Origin: Eleginops maclovinus
Lineage: Eukaryota; Chordata; Actinopteri; Perciformes; Eleginopidae
Length of the DNA: 64,000 nucleotides
Assembly (NCBI RefSeq): GCF_036324505.1
Contig: NC_086368.1
Span: forward strand, 17,411,878-17,475,877
Direction: 5' to 3'
The notes beneath the pieces were generated by a model. That model saw only the letters and a program-made list of their open reading frames with translations, was not told the origin of the DNA and did no database searches. Position 1 is the first letter of the stretch, and each line of letters begins with the position of its first letter. Made by a program: the position numbers and the translations under genes. Shown here piece after piece: positions 1 to 12,900 of this stretch.

Positions 1-584
1 CTGCAACTCTGACAGCATGGACAGATGGAGGGAGAATGAGTGGTGGGTCTTCTTTAATCCCTTGGTGTCTCCAACTCTCTACGGGTTGTGTATGCAAAGG
101 TGCCCATTTACAGTTTACACATCAGGCTACACAACCTGGGCTACACATAGCAGCTTCATTATATTTTGACTTAAATTCTGGAAACTAACCAAAGTTGGTG
201 TCCTGGAAACTATACCCCCATGCTTTCTCAATTGTTTTTTGATTGAACACAATGTGGCAACAAATTAAAGAATAGAGATGATGACGCCGACCTTCTCAGA
301 TAGGGTATATTAAGACTTTATTCAACCTACTAACACATACAAATGTAGCTTTTTTTATGGGGATCATCTGAGAACTATTTTTCAAGGCTTTGACGCATTA
401 ACTGCTTTAACTTCTGAAGCCACCCACCCATCACAATGGAGGTATAAACGACTTGTGAATATTTCAATAGCAAAAGACTATTCCTGAGTCACACAAGATA
501 AAGTGTTTGGTTCCATTGAGAGACTTGGGCCGAATTGGACATTCAGCTTTTCCCTGACAATAGCACTAAACTAGCAGTACTTAC
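1..584. other. camk1 intron, no coding sequence seen
   Basis: This stretch follows the splice donor of the minus-strand camk1 exon and should be intronic sequence of that gene. I looked for the next kinase exon, which would open with the glycine-rich loop (GAFSEV-like), and did not find it on the minus strand, so it must lie left of the window. No RNA gene or repeat was recognised. Confidence 0.5.
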
Positions 585-670
585 GTTCCCAGTACTTCTT
601 TGAAGTCATAATGTTCTTTGATGTCTGATGTCTTCTTTTTCCATCCATTTCCATCCTCTCCAAGAGGCAT
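585..670 (-). CDS. camk1: CaM kinase I, start-codon exon (partial gene, continues left)
   Basis: A short exon seen by splice signals and homology. On the minus strand an acceptor (ATAG) precedes position 703, an in-frame TAG lies upstream of the ATG at 670, and a consensus donor GTAAGT follows 585. It encodes 28 codons plus two bases of the next: MPLGEDGNG, WKKKTSDIKEHYDFKEVLG, then the start of Thr. This matches the N-terminus of calcium/calmodulin-dependent protein kinase type I, where WKK..I...Y.F...LGT leads into the kinase glycine loop. The kinase is cytosolic or nuclear, is activated by Ca2+/calmodulin and by CaMKK, and phosphorylates transcription and cytoskeletal substrates. Bases 671-703 are 5' UTR. 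The paralogue (camk1a, camk1b, or less likely camk1d/g) cannot be settled from 28 residues; YDFKEVLGT is closest to CAMK1. It is divergently oriented to pbrm1. Confidence 0.72.
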
Positions 671-703
671 CCTATAATGCTGATCCGATTCGCCACACTA
701 CAG

Positions 704-3420
704 CTATGGGGCAAAGGGAACAGAAACACAAAATAAACTGTTAATAAAGACTAAAAGCATGCACATTAAGATATGACCCCACGCATGTGTAATCAAATGT
801 AAATGTCTGATCAGGTGCACCAACTATTTATCTGATGTGACATTTAATGAACATGTGTTTAAGATATACATTCCCTCAGTTCCTTGATTTTGTATCATCT
901 TGAGTGTGTTTTAACTACTTACTGATGATGTACAAACATTATTCAATCCCACAGTAGGGCAACTGGATATATGACACCACAATCAATGTGCACTCATGCA
1001 CTGTATAACGTACTTAATTAAGAGTATTTAGACTGTAAGATATATTCAGCCCCAGTATCAGTTTAATATGTCAATTACAGTTTGTCTGACTGATTGCTGC
1101 ATAAAACCTTCATCCATTAAATAAACCATTGATTTTTTATGATGAAGTGTTCTGGTTATTGCCGTTTGATTGGACTGGTGGAAAGACACGTTACTAGTTT
1201 TTTTCTGATATGCATGATGACTGATTAATAAGCTGAAATGTCAAATCAAGCATAATTAAACGCTGAAGCTGAAGGCCAGTTAATTTAAAAAATACTGTAC
1301 ACTTGTATAAGGCTGCGAAAAATGTTATAAATGAAAAAGAATGGGGAAAAAAAATAAGAAATTGACGGCTAAAATAAGAAACTTGCACAATGAAAAGGAT
1401 ACAATGCCCCCTTAAAAGCTACAACCCACACTATTTTTTGTAGAGATCTGGTCGGGCAGCAATTCATAGCAACAAAATAACATAAAGTAGGGCAAACAGT
1501 GCAGCAGAGACTGTCAAAGAAGGGACGGTAGCGCCGCAAAAACAAACGCATGGTCAGTAGAGGCAGATACCAGCTGGGACACCTGTGTATTTAACATCTG
1601 AAGATTTAAACAATAGCCTAACGATTACCACAACCACAAATAAAAGAGCTCAGGTGAAATGGAAACTGTATTCCACTGAGATGTGTGGTAACCTGCTCTG
1701 CATTAAGGCTGCAGGGCGTGAATGGAAGCAGGGGGTTGAATGGGAATTCAAACGGTTTGCCGGTGCAATACGCCAGCATTACTGGAAATAAGTCAATTCT
1801 TCGAGGTGGTGATCATGCAAGTACAGGCTACAGAGAGAAAAGGCGGTGTGGGTGTGCGATATAGTACTGCAGCGCTCAAGGGTATGGCAGTCAAAGGAAA
1901 GCAGCATATTTGTGTTAAACCGTCAGATGCTACATTCAGGCGCACAAAACAAAAGCTTCACAAGTTTTAGTTCTGAAAGAAAAACAACACGATTGATTTT
2001 GCATTTCGGTGAATATATGGCTAGAAAAAAAGACATACCTAAATGGCGATCTGTGGCTGTGATGTTTTCTCCTTGCCTGTGGGAGCGATGTGGTTGCTGT
2101 GCTTGTGCGCAGCGCTGGGTCCACTTAGACTTCTCCTGACGTCAAGAAAACCAGACGTCTGTGGACGTAGTGCAGCATAAAATCACTCACTGTTCTCTTA
2201 ACAACGTGATCTGCGATTCACACAAAGAAAGTCGAGCCGCCGTCTGTTGCATGTGAACAGCTTTTTTTTGTGAATCTGATTGTTGTTTCCTGAGAGCTTA
2301 TCGCAGGGCAGTCAATAACGCTCCTGCTGAGTATGCAGGTTATGCAGACAATTTTAGAGGCTCTGCAAAACAGGCATAACGTGTCACTGTGAATAATGTA
2401 TCACATAGCACTGAGGCCCACACAAGCGGATTGTATAATATGTAAGGTTTTAGATGCTTACTGAAAATATACCACGTTAGGCCTAATGGGCATTTTCAGG
2501 GAATTAAAGCTCTGAGTTGCCACTAATTTTGAGGCAACGCCCTACATCCACTCACTTACAGTATCCTCCCTGCACTGGCACCCCTTTCACGGGATATAGG
2601 GCCCTAAAGCAATTAGGACTAAAAAGATACACATAAGTTTATCCACCATCCCTCTGATATTCATATGAAATGTTTAAGAATCAGTTAAAAGGGAGATTTA
2701 TTGATGAACTCTTTCTGTTGCAACACATTGCAAGGCTTTTATGGTGTGTTGCTATTGTAAAAACACAAAAGATTGAGAATCTTTTATGTTTTTTGTGTTA
2801 TCTTTTATTATTGGGTAAATGGAGAGTTAACTTGAAAATATCATGTTCACAGTCTGTAATTCCTGAAGTTGTAAAAAAAAAGCTATTCTTTTCTTCCCCT
2901 GACGCATACCCAAAACATCTCAACACTCTTTTCCTAGTCCAAACCGTCTAACTAACAAAACAGAAAAAATAAACTGGTATGAAATCAATCGAAAGTATGC
3001 TACAGGACAATAAAACAAAATAAAGTTTAAAAGGGGATTAATTAATAAAAATATGCATAAATGAAAGAAAAAATGCTCCTTAGGTAAAATAAGACAAGGC
3101 TTAAAACGTGTTGTCTACTGCTGCACAGAGGAGCAGGGGGAGAGAGGAGATCTGAGACAGGTGGTAGACTATATGCACGCTCACCACTATAAATGAACAA
3201 CAAACATACAAATAAATACGTTTAATTGATTTGATATTGGCTATGCTAGCTATTGGTTATGCTCATATTGTAATGATTCTTTGATTATTAAATTGGATAC
3301 AGATATTTTTCATATGGCTGTTGAGCATTTTTTGCCGTAGATCTAGTATTTTACTTTAAAATGTTAACATTTTCCTTTTCCAAAAAGGATGTGAGGTTTG
3401 TGTTCGTGTGTATTAATTGA
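704..3420. other. camk1 5' intron and camk1/pbrm1 intergenic region
   Basis: About 2.7 kb between the camk1 start-codon exon and the pbrm1 promoter. Open frames here are short, unconserved in appearance and lack coding character. The only part with functional hints is near 2039-2160, described separately. The rest is AT-rich single-copy-looking sequence in which I recognise nothing. Confidence 0.5.
2039..2160 (-). promoter_or_regulatory. Candidate camk1 non-coding exon 1 and CRE promoter
   Basis: Read on the minus strand, a GC-richer block with CpGs ends in GCCATTTAG followed by a consensus donor GTATGT (donor at 2038-2033), as expected for a 5' UTR exon spliced to the camk1 start-codon exon at 703. 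A perfect palindromic cAMP response element TGACGTCA lies at 2137-2144, just upstream of where transcription would start, with two further GACGT elements at 2154-2168. Position and orientation fit camk1. No transcript evidence is available, so this is inference. Confidence 0.33.
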
Positions 3421-3615
3421 ATGGTCTATCATTTCGGATTTAGTACTACTCCCAGCCTGAGGGGGCAGCACTTCTTCAGGTGGCGCTCTCCTCTCCACAC
3501 AAACACAATACAACCTGAACTTCCGGACAGAAGTTTTCAAACAACAATAGCTAGCCAGCTAGCCGTTACACATTTCTTTTGCTCAGGGATCTACGGGAAA
3601 TTGGGGTATTTTTGG
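3421..3615 (+). promoter_or_regulatory. pbrm1 promoter and non-coding first exon
   Basis: The likely 5' end of pbrm1. An ETS/GABP-type ACTTCCGG lies at 3519-3526, typical of housekeeping promoters, and a donor GTAAGA follows 3615, which would splice to the acceptor TTTTTGTAG ending at 3914, 33 bases before the start codon. Two CTCF-core-like words (AGGGGGCAG at 3460-3468 and AGGTGGCGC at 3478-3486) sit just upstream. The exact transcription start cannot be read from sequence. Confidence 0.45.
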
Positions 3616-3947
3616 GTAAGATTTGATTTTGGGGGTCAATGTATGTGTGCAAATTATACATGGTTCCACGTGTATTCTGGAAGCTTTAAAATATGTATCT
3701 TGGCTGTGTTGAAAGAAAGCGGCAAGTAAAGATAACATGCTAACAGCCGCTTTGTCTCATAAAGCGCTGCTAACGCTAACCGACTGAGTTTGCTCTGTTT
3801 CCAGTTTTACATTTGTTGTAAAGAGCGTGATTAAGTACCAATTATGAATTTTATTTAAACTAAACGCTTGTGTATCGGGCCGTATTCCGTAATAACGTTT
3901 ACCTCTTTTTGTAGCTAGTGGGCTAGTCTGTTATTAAACAGCCAGCG

Positions 3948-6900
3948 ATGTCAGCCAGCTCCAAGAGGAGAAGAGCCACTTCACCCTCCAGCAGCATCAG
4001 TGGTGGGGGGGACCTGGATGATACCTCCTCCTCTACACCTGGTAGTGGCAGGAAAAGAAGACGAACCTCCAATGTTGCTCCTGTAGATACGGTAAATGGA
4101 CTTGAGTTACCCAAAAATACATTTTTATATTTTTGTAATCGTTCTTAACCCTCGTATGCCCAAAGACTATATAAATCCTAGTATGATAAAATGTACAGTG
4201 TATTTGTCTCTTATTATTATGTGCATCAGAAAATATTTTAAGTTTTGTATTGCTGGTTCCACCCCTAGATTGCTGTATGCCATGAGCTATTCAATGCTGT
4301 CAGGGATCACAAGGATGACCGGGGGAGGCAACTTTGTGATGTTTTCCTGAGGGTACCAAAGAGAAGGTATGTTAATGCTTTGAATTGGGATTTAACAAAA
4401 CTGTGGAAATGTGTGTAGTGTGAATATTGTATGGGTTTCAGACATAAGGAGATTACAGTGATGCCATTTACCCCTTGTTATTTTTCAGGAATCAGCCTGA
4501 TTATTATGAAGTGGTGTCTCAGCCAATTGATATGACAAAAATTCAAGCTAAACTGAAGTCTGAAGATTATAATGATGTGGAGCAGCTTACAGCAGATTTC
4601 CGGCTCATGTTCAACAATGCAAAATCATTCTACAAGGTATGAAGAACAAACAATACTAAAGCAGTATTTCTATCACTGTTACTGTGTAATAGGACAAGTC
4701 CGATTCTCACCATTAAAGCAACATTTATTTTCTACAACAATTCAGCGTGACAATGAGGAGTATCAGTCTGCATGCAAGTTGTGGGAGGTATACTTGCAAA
4801 CAAGGAATGATTTTCTGCAAAATGGGGACGGAGATGAGGATGATGAAGATGGTGATGAAATGATGGATACTCCAGGAATGTCAACTGAGGAAGAGGTAAA
4901 TTATTTCCCTCACTTATAAGGTTGCCTTGCTTGTACAACTTGTATTTGTTACGTTCATTTTAGCATGTACCATGTTTTAAAAAATAATACATATTTTCAA
5001 TGTTGAATGTGTTTTTCTATAAATAAGAATAATATTATTTTGTCTGAAAGTTGGGTATGTTGTAACAAATAACCAAGACCAAACAACTAATTGAATGCAC
5101 TTTTTTCTTTGAGACTCCAACTGGCAATTTGAAGGAAGTGTTGGAGCAACTCTTGGAGGCAATAGTGTCCCACGCTGATCCCTCGGGGCGTATGGTCAGT
5201 GAACTGTTCCAGAAATTGCCTTCCAAAGTGGTAAGTCCTGGAAGAGTCTTTAGACTTCAGATGGTGCCCCTGAGATTGTTACATATTTGAAAATAATAGG
5301 CCTGCCTGTCGTTTGTAGCATTACCCAGACTACTATGCTGTCATAAAGGAGCCAATAGATCTGAGAACCATCACTCAAAGAATACAGGTAGTGAATGATT
5401 ACTTTGTTGTGCACCATTCACCATTAATAAAAAAATGTTTTATTATAAACGGCACTAACTTGTATTATTTTCATAGATTGGATACTATAAAAGCATCAAT
5501 GCAATGGCCAAGGACATTGACCTGATGGCCAAAAATGCCAAAATGTACAATGAACCAGGATCTCAGGTTTTTAAGGTAAACTCTTTATTTAATCATTTTT
5601 TATATCAAATGTATCATCCCAAAATCTAATAATTAATACTGTTTTCGTACTGTATAGGATGCTAATACCATAAAGAAAGTCTTCATCCAGCGGAAGACTG
5701 ATCTTGAACACGCAGAACCCACTAAAACTAGTCTGCGCATCAGGTATTAATCAACAATTTCCACATATTTTGTGTGTTAGTTTTTTCTCAAATACAAATT
5801 GGCAAATGACTATATGTTTTGTGTCTTTTTAGAAATCGCAGGTCGGGCCAGGGGGATCGACTGTCTGGCGTCAGCGTAGCTCTAAACTATGGCTCAGAGA
5901 GTGAGGACGACCCTGTGCTCTCTGGTATGTTTTAGCGCTTTAGGAGAAATCTACCTTGTGTTTGGAATACTAAGACATTATGTAATAAAAAATTATATTT
6001 TTGCAGGGTCAGTGTGCTACGACGAGGGAGAGTCAGAGGCTGAGAGTCAGAGTTCTAGTATGGAGATGAGCAACCCGATCTTCCAGCTGTATGAAGCTGT
6101 GAGGGGTGCCAGGAACAGCCAGGGCCAGGTCTTCTCTGAACCTTTCCAGCACCTTCCCTCTCGCAAGGAATATCCCGACTACTTTACGCAGATCAAACAG
6201 CCAGTCGCTCTGCAGCAGATCCGGTAAGGAGTGATCCTGAGTGGATATCATGTTTAGCACTGGAATTTTGATTGTTGTAAAGTAACTGATAGTGTTTGTT
6301 GGTTGATATTTTTAATTACACTAGTGGTGGGGTAAATGCACCTTTTTAACCAGGAAATGGCCGTTTTTAAAGGTAAATTCAAGTCCTTAATAACATTTTG
6401 TTCATTTTTAGACTAAAGATGAAGAACTGCGAGTATGAAAATGTGGATCAGATGGACGCTGACCTCAATCTGATGTTTGAGAATGCAAAGCGCTACAACA
6501 TGCCTAACTCGAGCATTTACAAACGGGCCTTTAGGCTTCAGCAGATCTTGCAGGTATGGATGTCGGCTGTTTTCTTTCAAGTCACGCTGGAAGATGTCTT
6601 CATTCTAGTTGAAGGAATTGAATTCACCATAATAAGAAACAGACACTCTAGCAGAAATAGCCCACTGAGTGTAATTGTCCACTAAGACTGTCTGATGACC
6701 TGTCTGTTGGTATAGGCGAAAAAGAGGGAACTCCTGAGGAGAGACGATGAGGATGGAGACAGCATTCTGTCATCTGATGCAGGGAGCGTCAAGAGAAAAA
6801 GGTAGGCAAGATTTTCTCTCTCCTTTCATATGTATTTTTCAAATTAAACATCCATTGCTATTCATTTTAAAAATTAAGATTCTGAAGTTGCTTGCTAAGA

Positions 6901-9900
6901 AGAAAAAACACATCACTCCTGAAACCTGTGTTTTTTTTTTTACTATATTACCATCCAAGCTGATCTATATTCTGCTTTCATTCTTTTTCAGCCACAAGAA
7001 AAATGTGAAAAAGAACCGAATGAAAGCCCTATATGCTGCAGTGACTGAGGCTCGGGAAGCGGGTACCAACCGCCGTCTTTGTGATCTGTTCATGGTCAAA
7101 CCATCAAAGAAGGACTACCCTGACTACTATAAAGTCATCCTGGAACCCATGGACCTGAAGACCATTGAGCATAACGTCCGCAGTGAGCGCTATGCGTCCG
7201 AGGAAGCTCTGATGGAGGAAATGAGGTTGATGTTCCGAAATGCCCGGCATTACAATGAGGAGGGATCTCAGGTAGACAGTGTAAATCTTTGCTCTTACTG
7301 AATGCAAAACCATTCTGGTATTAAGTACATCTTTCTGATCGTACCGATTTTTGGTGTGTTAACATAGGTGTACAATGACGCTGATGTTCTGGAGAAGATA
7401 CTGAAGGACAAGCGTAAAGAGTTGGGACCTCTGCCAGAAGAAGAAGATGTGGGTTCTCCCAAACTGAAACTGAGTAAGTTTGATCATCATTTTTACATCA
7501 ACATTTACCATACACCTGGCACAAGAAATGGAGAAAATATAGGCCAGCTGAGAGGTCATTACAGAGATGATTTGTGTCCTCATGTTGCTTTTGGTACCAC
7601 TGTTTCTAGGCTTTTTAAAAAAATTATATACATTTCTGCCTAATTTTGACTACGTTTTTTGTTATCTAGGAAAAAGTGGTGTTTCCCCAAAGAAATCCAA
7701 ATACCTCACCCCTCTCCAGCAGAGGTTAAATGAGCTCTATGATGCTGTGCGCAACTTCACTGACCGCAGAGGTCGCCGTCTCAGCACCATCTTCCTGCGT
7801 CTGCCATCTCGTGCCGAGCTGCCTGACTACTATGCTACCATCAAGAGACCCCTCGATATGGAGCGCCTACGAAGCCATATTACCGGGCGGCCGTTACCAA
7901 GACGTTGATGCCTTGGTGGAGGACTTTTCTCTCATGTTCAACAATGCCTGCATTTACAATGAGCCGGAGTCTCTGATCTATCGCGATGCGCTGGTGTTGC
8001 ATCGGGTGCTGCTAGAGACACGCAAACAGCAGGAGGGAGGCGACGACTCCTTGCCTTCTGAGGTGGGTCCTCTGGTGCGAGAGCTGATCAGGAACCTGTT
8101 TGTGTCCATGATGGGCCACCAGGATGAAGAGGGCCGATGCTACAGCGACTCTCTGGCTGAGATCCCCGCTGTAGATCCTGCAGCCCCTGAGAAACCACCG
8201 CTTAACTTTGATGTCATCAGGATGAACGTGGACCGAGCCCGCTACAGCAGACTGGACGTCTTTCAGGAACACATGTTCGAAGTGCTTGAGAAAGCAAGGA
8301 GGCTACACAGGTATATATAAGTAAAATTAAAGTGAAGGCTCTTTTTGATGTAGAGACAAAAGAAATATCTGAAACGGTCAGAAAATACCAACAACAAACA
8401 GGGGAGGAATGCACTTTTTCATGCATTTATGCAATAATCGTTTGTATTTATTCTGATCTTAAAGGACTCTTGTAGTCCTTATTACAAGGTTGTACTACAT
8501 TTAAAATAAAACATTTCAAGTCAACAACAATTGCATCAACTACTGAAATCCTCATGGTATTTTTGCCATTTCTGTCCAGTGTTATATGCTCAAATAACTC
8601 TTAAGAGCCTTTCAGATTTATCTTTCTTAAAATGTAAATGATATGATGTGCAATTGCCATTTTTCAAAATGTCATTATTCCCAAGTATGTAATTGTTTGT
8701 GTACTGTGACACTATTTTTCTTACTTGCTGACACTTCAGATAACAGTGCGATAATCTCTTTTGGAAGCCAAAGTGTTCAAAACTGTATTTAGCAATGTCT
8801 TTTATGCATTTGCAGGACTGACTCTGAGATTTTTGAGGATGCAGTGGAACTTCAACAGTTTTTCATTAAGATCAGGGATGAGCTATGCAAGAACGGAGAG
8901 ATTCTGCTCTCCACTTCGCTGAACTACACTTCAAAACACCTGCACAACGACGTGGATCAGGAAAAGAGGGAGAAAATCCCCAAAGAGCTTGAAGAGGACA
9001 AGCTAAAGGAAGAGGAGGACGAAAACAAAGGTGTGTGTTTGTGAACATCTTGCACAATACACAGGGTTGATGAATATGGTCAAATGTTTACGTGATATTC
9101 ATTTGAAATCAATATATATATTTTGTACCTAAAGAGGGTAAAAAAGCAGAGGACCTCCCTGGAGAGAAGTGGCAGTCGGAGTCTGAGACGGAGCGTGTGT
9201 ACAGTCAGGACTGCAGCTTTGAGAACAGCACCTACCATGTTGGGGACTTTGTGTATGTGGAGCCGTCTGAGCCCAAACTCAAGCCGCACATCGTCTGTAT
9301 TGAACGCCTGTGGGAGGATGAATCAGGTAACACATCAGTTACTAACTCATAAACGGCGAATATACCGTGTTATGACACACCCAAGCCATAATCAATAGGC
9401 ACAAGTTGTTATAGGGAATAACACCAAACTGCCTTTTATTATTCGATTTGTATGAGATTTTGGAAATTCTAATCTTTCTTGTATTGATTATCTGTCAATC
9501 CTTTGTTGGTAAAGGGGGGAAGTGGCTCCATGGCTGCTGGTTCTACAGGCCAAGTGAAACCTTTCACCTGGCAACTCGCAAGTTTCTGGAGAAGGAAGTC
9601 TTCAAGAGCGACTACTACAACAAAGTGTCCATCAGTAAAGTTCTGGGCAAATGTGTTGTCCTGTTTGTGAAGGTAAGACCCTCTAAAGAATAACAAACGG
9701 AATGTCATTTTTGTTTACACACCAATCTGTTAACCTAACCACCATTTTTCTTCTGTCATTGAAATAGGATTATTTCAAAATGCAAGCTGAGGGCTTTAGA
9801 GCTGAGGATGTGTACATCTGCGAGTCCCGTTACGCTGCCAGGAACAAATCGTTCAAGAAGATCAAGGTATGGGCCGTGCCTGTGAGCTCTGTGAAGTTGG

Positions 9901-12900
9901 TTCCTCGGGAGGTGCCGCTGCCGGTTGTCCGCGTTGCTTCCATGTTTGCCAAACCTGATCAGGACAAACTGACAATTTCCTATGCAGGCAGTGGCGGTTT
10001 TATTGACAAGGTAAGGGAAACTTTATTCTCTATGGTGAGGACATGGCAATATATACACTTTGATATTTATTTATTCATTTCTGACCTTAAGATAAGAGGG
10101 ATTTCTTCACTTGTGTCCTTAACAACAAAAAGTTGCTCTAGAAAGGTTCTATAGTTCCTCTCAATTACTTATAATCCTCTGCTATCCAAATGATATGTAC
10201 AGAAATTGAGGGAATACCAGTCTTGAGTATTGATTTACTTTAGGCATCCCCAAACAGGACCCTAGCCCTTTAGTCTACTCAAGCTCTAAATGAAAAATCC
10301 AATAAAGACTGCAGCACATTGTCTCCAAAGCAAGAGCACTGTCAGCTGGCCGACTACAGGGGATTCATTAGCTCACAGCGTGTAGCAGGCATGTCCTGAC
10401 ATGGGCCCGGTAGCAGAGGAGTTCTCAGTTCTAAGAATCAAAGTTTGTTTGTCACTATATTAATAAACACCCGGGTCCTCTGTGTCCATGTGTATTCGCT
10501 TAGGACAGAGAAGATGTCATTATGGAGATGAGTGGAGCAGAGCCCGGCTGTCAGCACTATGAACAGCTACGCTACAACAACATGTGGTTCAAAATGGGAG
10601 ACTGCGTTTACATCCAGTCACATGGTCTGTCAAAGCCCCGGGTTGCCAGGTTGGTGAAAATATGCCGGAGTTTGATGTGATATTGTCGCTTAATGATTGT
10701 TTTTGAGTTATTGGTTACTGTTTACATATCTTGCCTGACTGGGCTGCAGGATAGAGAAGCTTTGGGTGAAGAACGGATCTACCTTCTTCTTTGGGCCCAT
10801 CTTCATCCATCCCGAGGAAACGGAGCATGAGCCTACAAAGATGTTCTACAAGAAAGAAGTGTTCCTGAGCCATCTGGAGGAGACCTTGCCCATCACCTGT
10901 GTCAAAGGTACTGCCTTATCATCATCTGTTCACAGGTGACTCATCAGGGTTCCTGCAGGTTTCTAAAAAGTCTTTAGGAATTCATCAATCTAACAGTAAG
11001 GCCTTAATTGCTATAAAAATGGCTTCAATCAATAATTCAATGTCTTGCCAAGACAAAAGACGAAGATTTTATGAGGTTTTTTTTTCCTACACAGAATAAA
11101 TAGATCACCAAATGTTAGAAAATGTATTTATTCAGAATAATTACCATTAACGTTATGTAGATTCTGCATTTTCCTTAAGCAACCCTTTATCATGTAATGC
11201 ATTTTTTGTTATATTCACCTTACTTTTATTAAAAAATGGACCTCCCGTTGCTCCTCTGACTTCTGACTCTAGTTTTCCATCAACAGTTTTATCAACATGT
11301 GACTTTATCCTTCCCCTCTTCTCTCTAGGCAAATGTATGGTGTCCTCCTTTAAGGACTTCCTGTCATGCAGGCCTACCGAGGTTCCAGAAGAGGATGTGC
11401 TGCTGTGCGAAAGCCGCTACATTGACACAGAGAAGCAGATGAAAAAGTTCAAGGGTCTGAAACGCTTCTCCTACTCTTCCAAAGTGGTGGAGGACGAGGT
11501 CTTCTATTTTAGGTTGGTCCTTCAGAAGAGCACTGTTTCTAATCAAAGAAGTTTCTGGCCCCGTCTCATTTTCATGTTTGTTTTTATTTTGTGCTTGGTA
11601 TCTGACCCAGGAAATTGATGGTGCCACAGAAGGAAGCATCTCCCTTGTTGGACAAGAAGATCAGTGAGCTTGAGGTCAAACTGGCAGATATAGAGGATGA
11701 TGATATGGAAGACATGGAGGACGACATGGATGCTCCACGGACGCCTTCTATGCCTCAGATGCAAACCCCTCTGACCAGCGATATGGACTCCATCAATTAC
11801 ACTCCCTCTCAGGTACCTTCAAAGAACTTAACCCAAGAAAGCAAAATCTTATCTCCAAATGATCCTCAACCTCCATCCTTTTTAACGTCAATAACGTTTT
11901 TTTTCCATGAAGGCTACTCCCAAGGTGAAAGGCTTATCCAAGAAGGAAGGGGCCAAAAGGAAGATCAACATGAGTGGGTATATCTTGTTCAGCAGTGAAA
12001 TGCGAGCGGTCATCAAAGCTCGACATCCAGACTTCTCCTTCGGGGAGCTGAGTCGCCTCGTGGGCACCGAGTGGAGGAACCTCGAGTCTACCAAGAAAGT
12101 GGACTATGAAGGTGAGAGGAAGCAACTAGTGGGTGAGAAAGTTGTCTAAAGTCAACTGAAGTCAAAACGGGGATTGTTTTTTAATTTCAGAACGTGCAGC
12201 CAAAATAGTGGATCAACAGGAGCGTGAGAGACCCCACCCGAAGCAAGCGTCCCCTAGAGCAGGTACCCCTGTAGGGGCACTGATGGGGGTGGTGGCTTCG
12301 CCTAGCACAATGGGAATGATAAACCACAACATGACACCTATGTCAGGTAACCCCTCTCAGAGAAAGCACGAGTGTTTGACAACAAGGCAGCTGGGAAATG
12401 AGGCTGGACTGTTAAAAACCGTAATCCTCTTAATTTTTCCAACCATTTAAGGCATATTTTCCCCCAAAACTACATTCTTCTTTTGCTGCCGTTTCACATT
12501 GTTTTAGGCCTTTTTTAGAAATCATCATTATCATTAGCTTCATATCTGAAAACGCATGACATTGACTGCATGATTTTACAAATTAAATACTTTTAGAATT
12601 TTTATTTCATTTAACATTCATGCTTGTTTTGCCTGCTAACATTCTCAGACCCATTCATATTGTCTGCCCGTTTGGCACAGTGAACCTTTAACATCTTCAG
12701 CTCTGGTTAGTTGGATGAGGCAGTGGCTTTAGTTTTCCACACATTAGCCTCTAGAGAAAACGTCAGTGTCAAGTCTCCTTTTTTGACAGCTGAACAAAAG
12801 TTTGTGAGCGAGCGAGAACATTGTAACAACTTGCAAGCTTTACAAAAGGATATTGTTATTTCCTGTTTCCACTAGAGTTGTTTTAACACACAAGCCAAAT

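Noticed and set aside
6747..7301. 184-codon frame spanning two pbrm1 exons
   Set aside because: It reads through an intron (6802-6991); the middle section has no similarity to polybromo and has clear GT-AG borders.
7660..8320. An extra intron to explain the pbrm1 frame change
   Set aside because: There is no GT-AG pair near 7880-7890 that would rejoin the frames; a single extra base accounts for it exactly.
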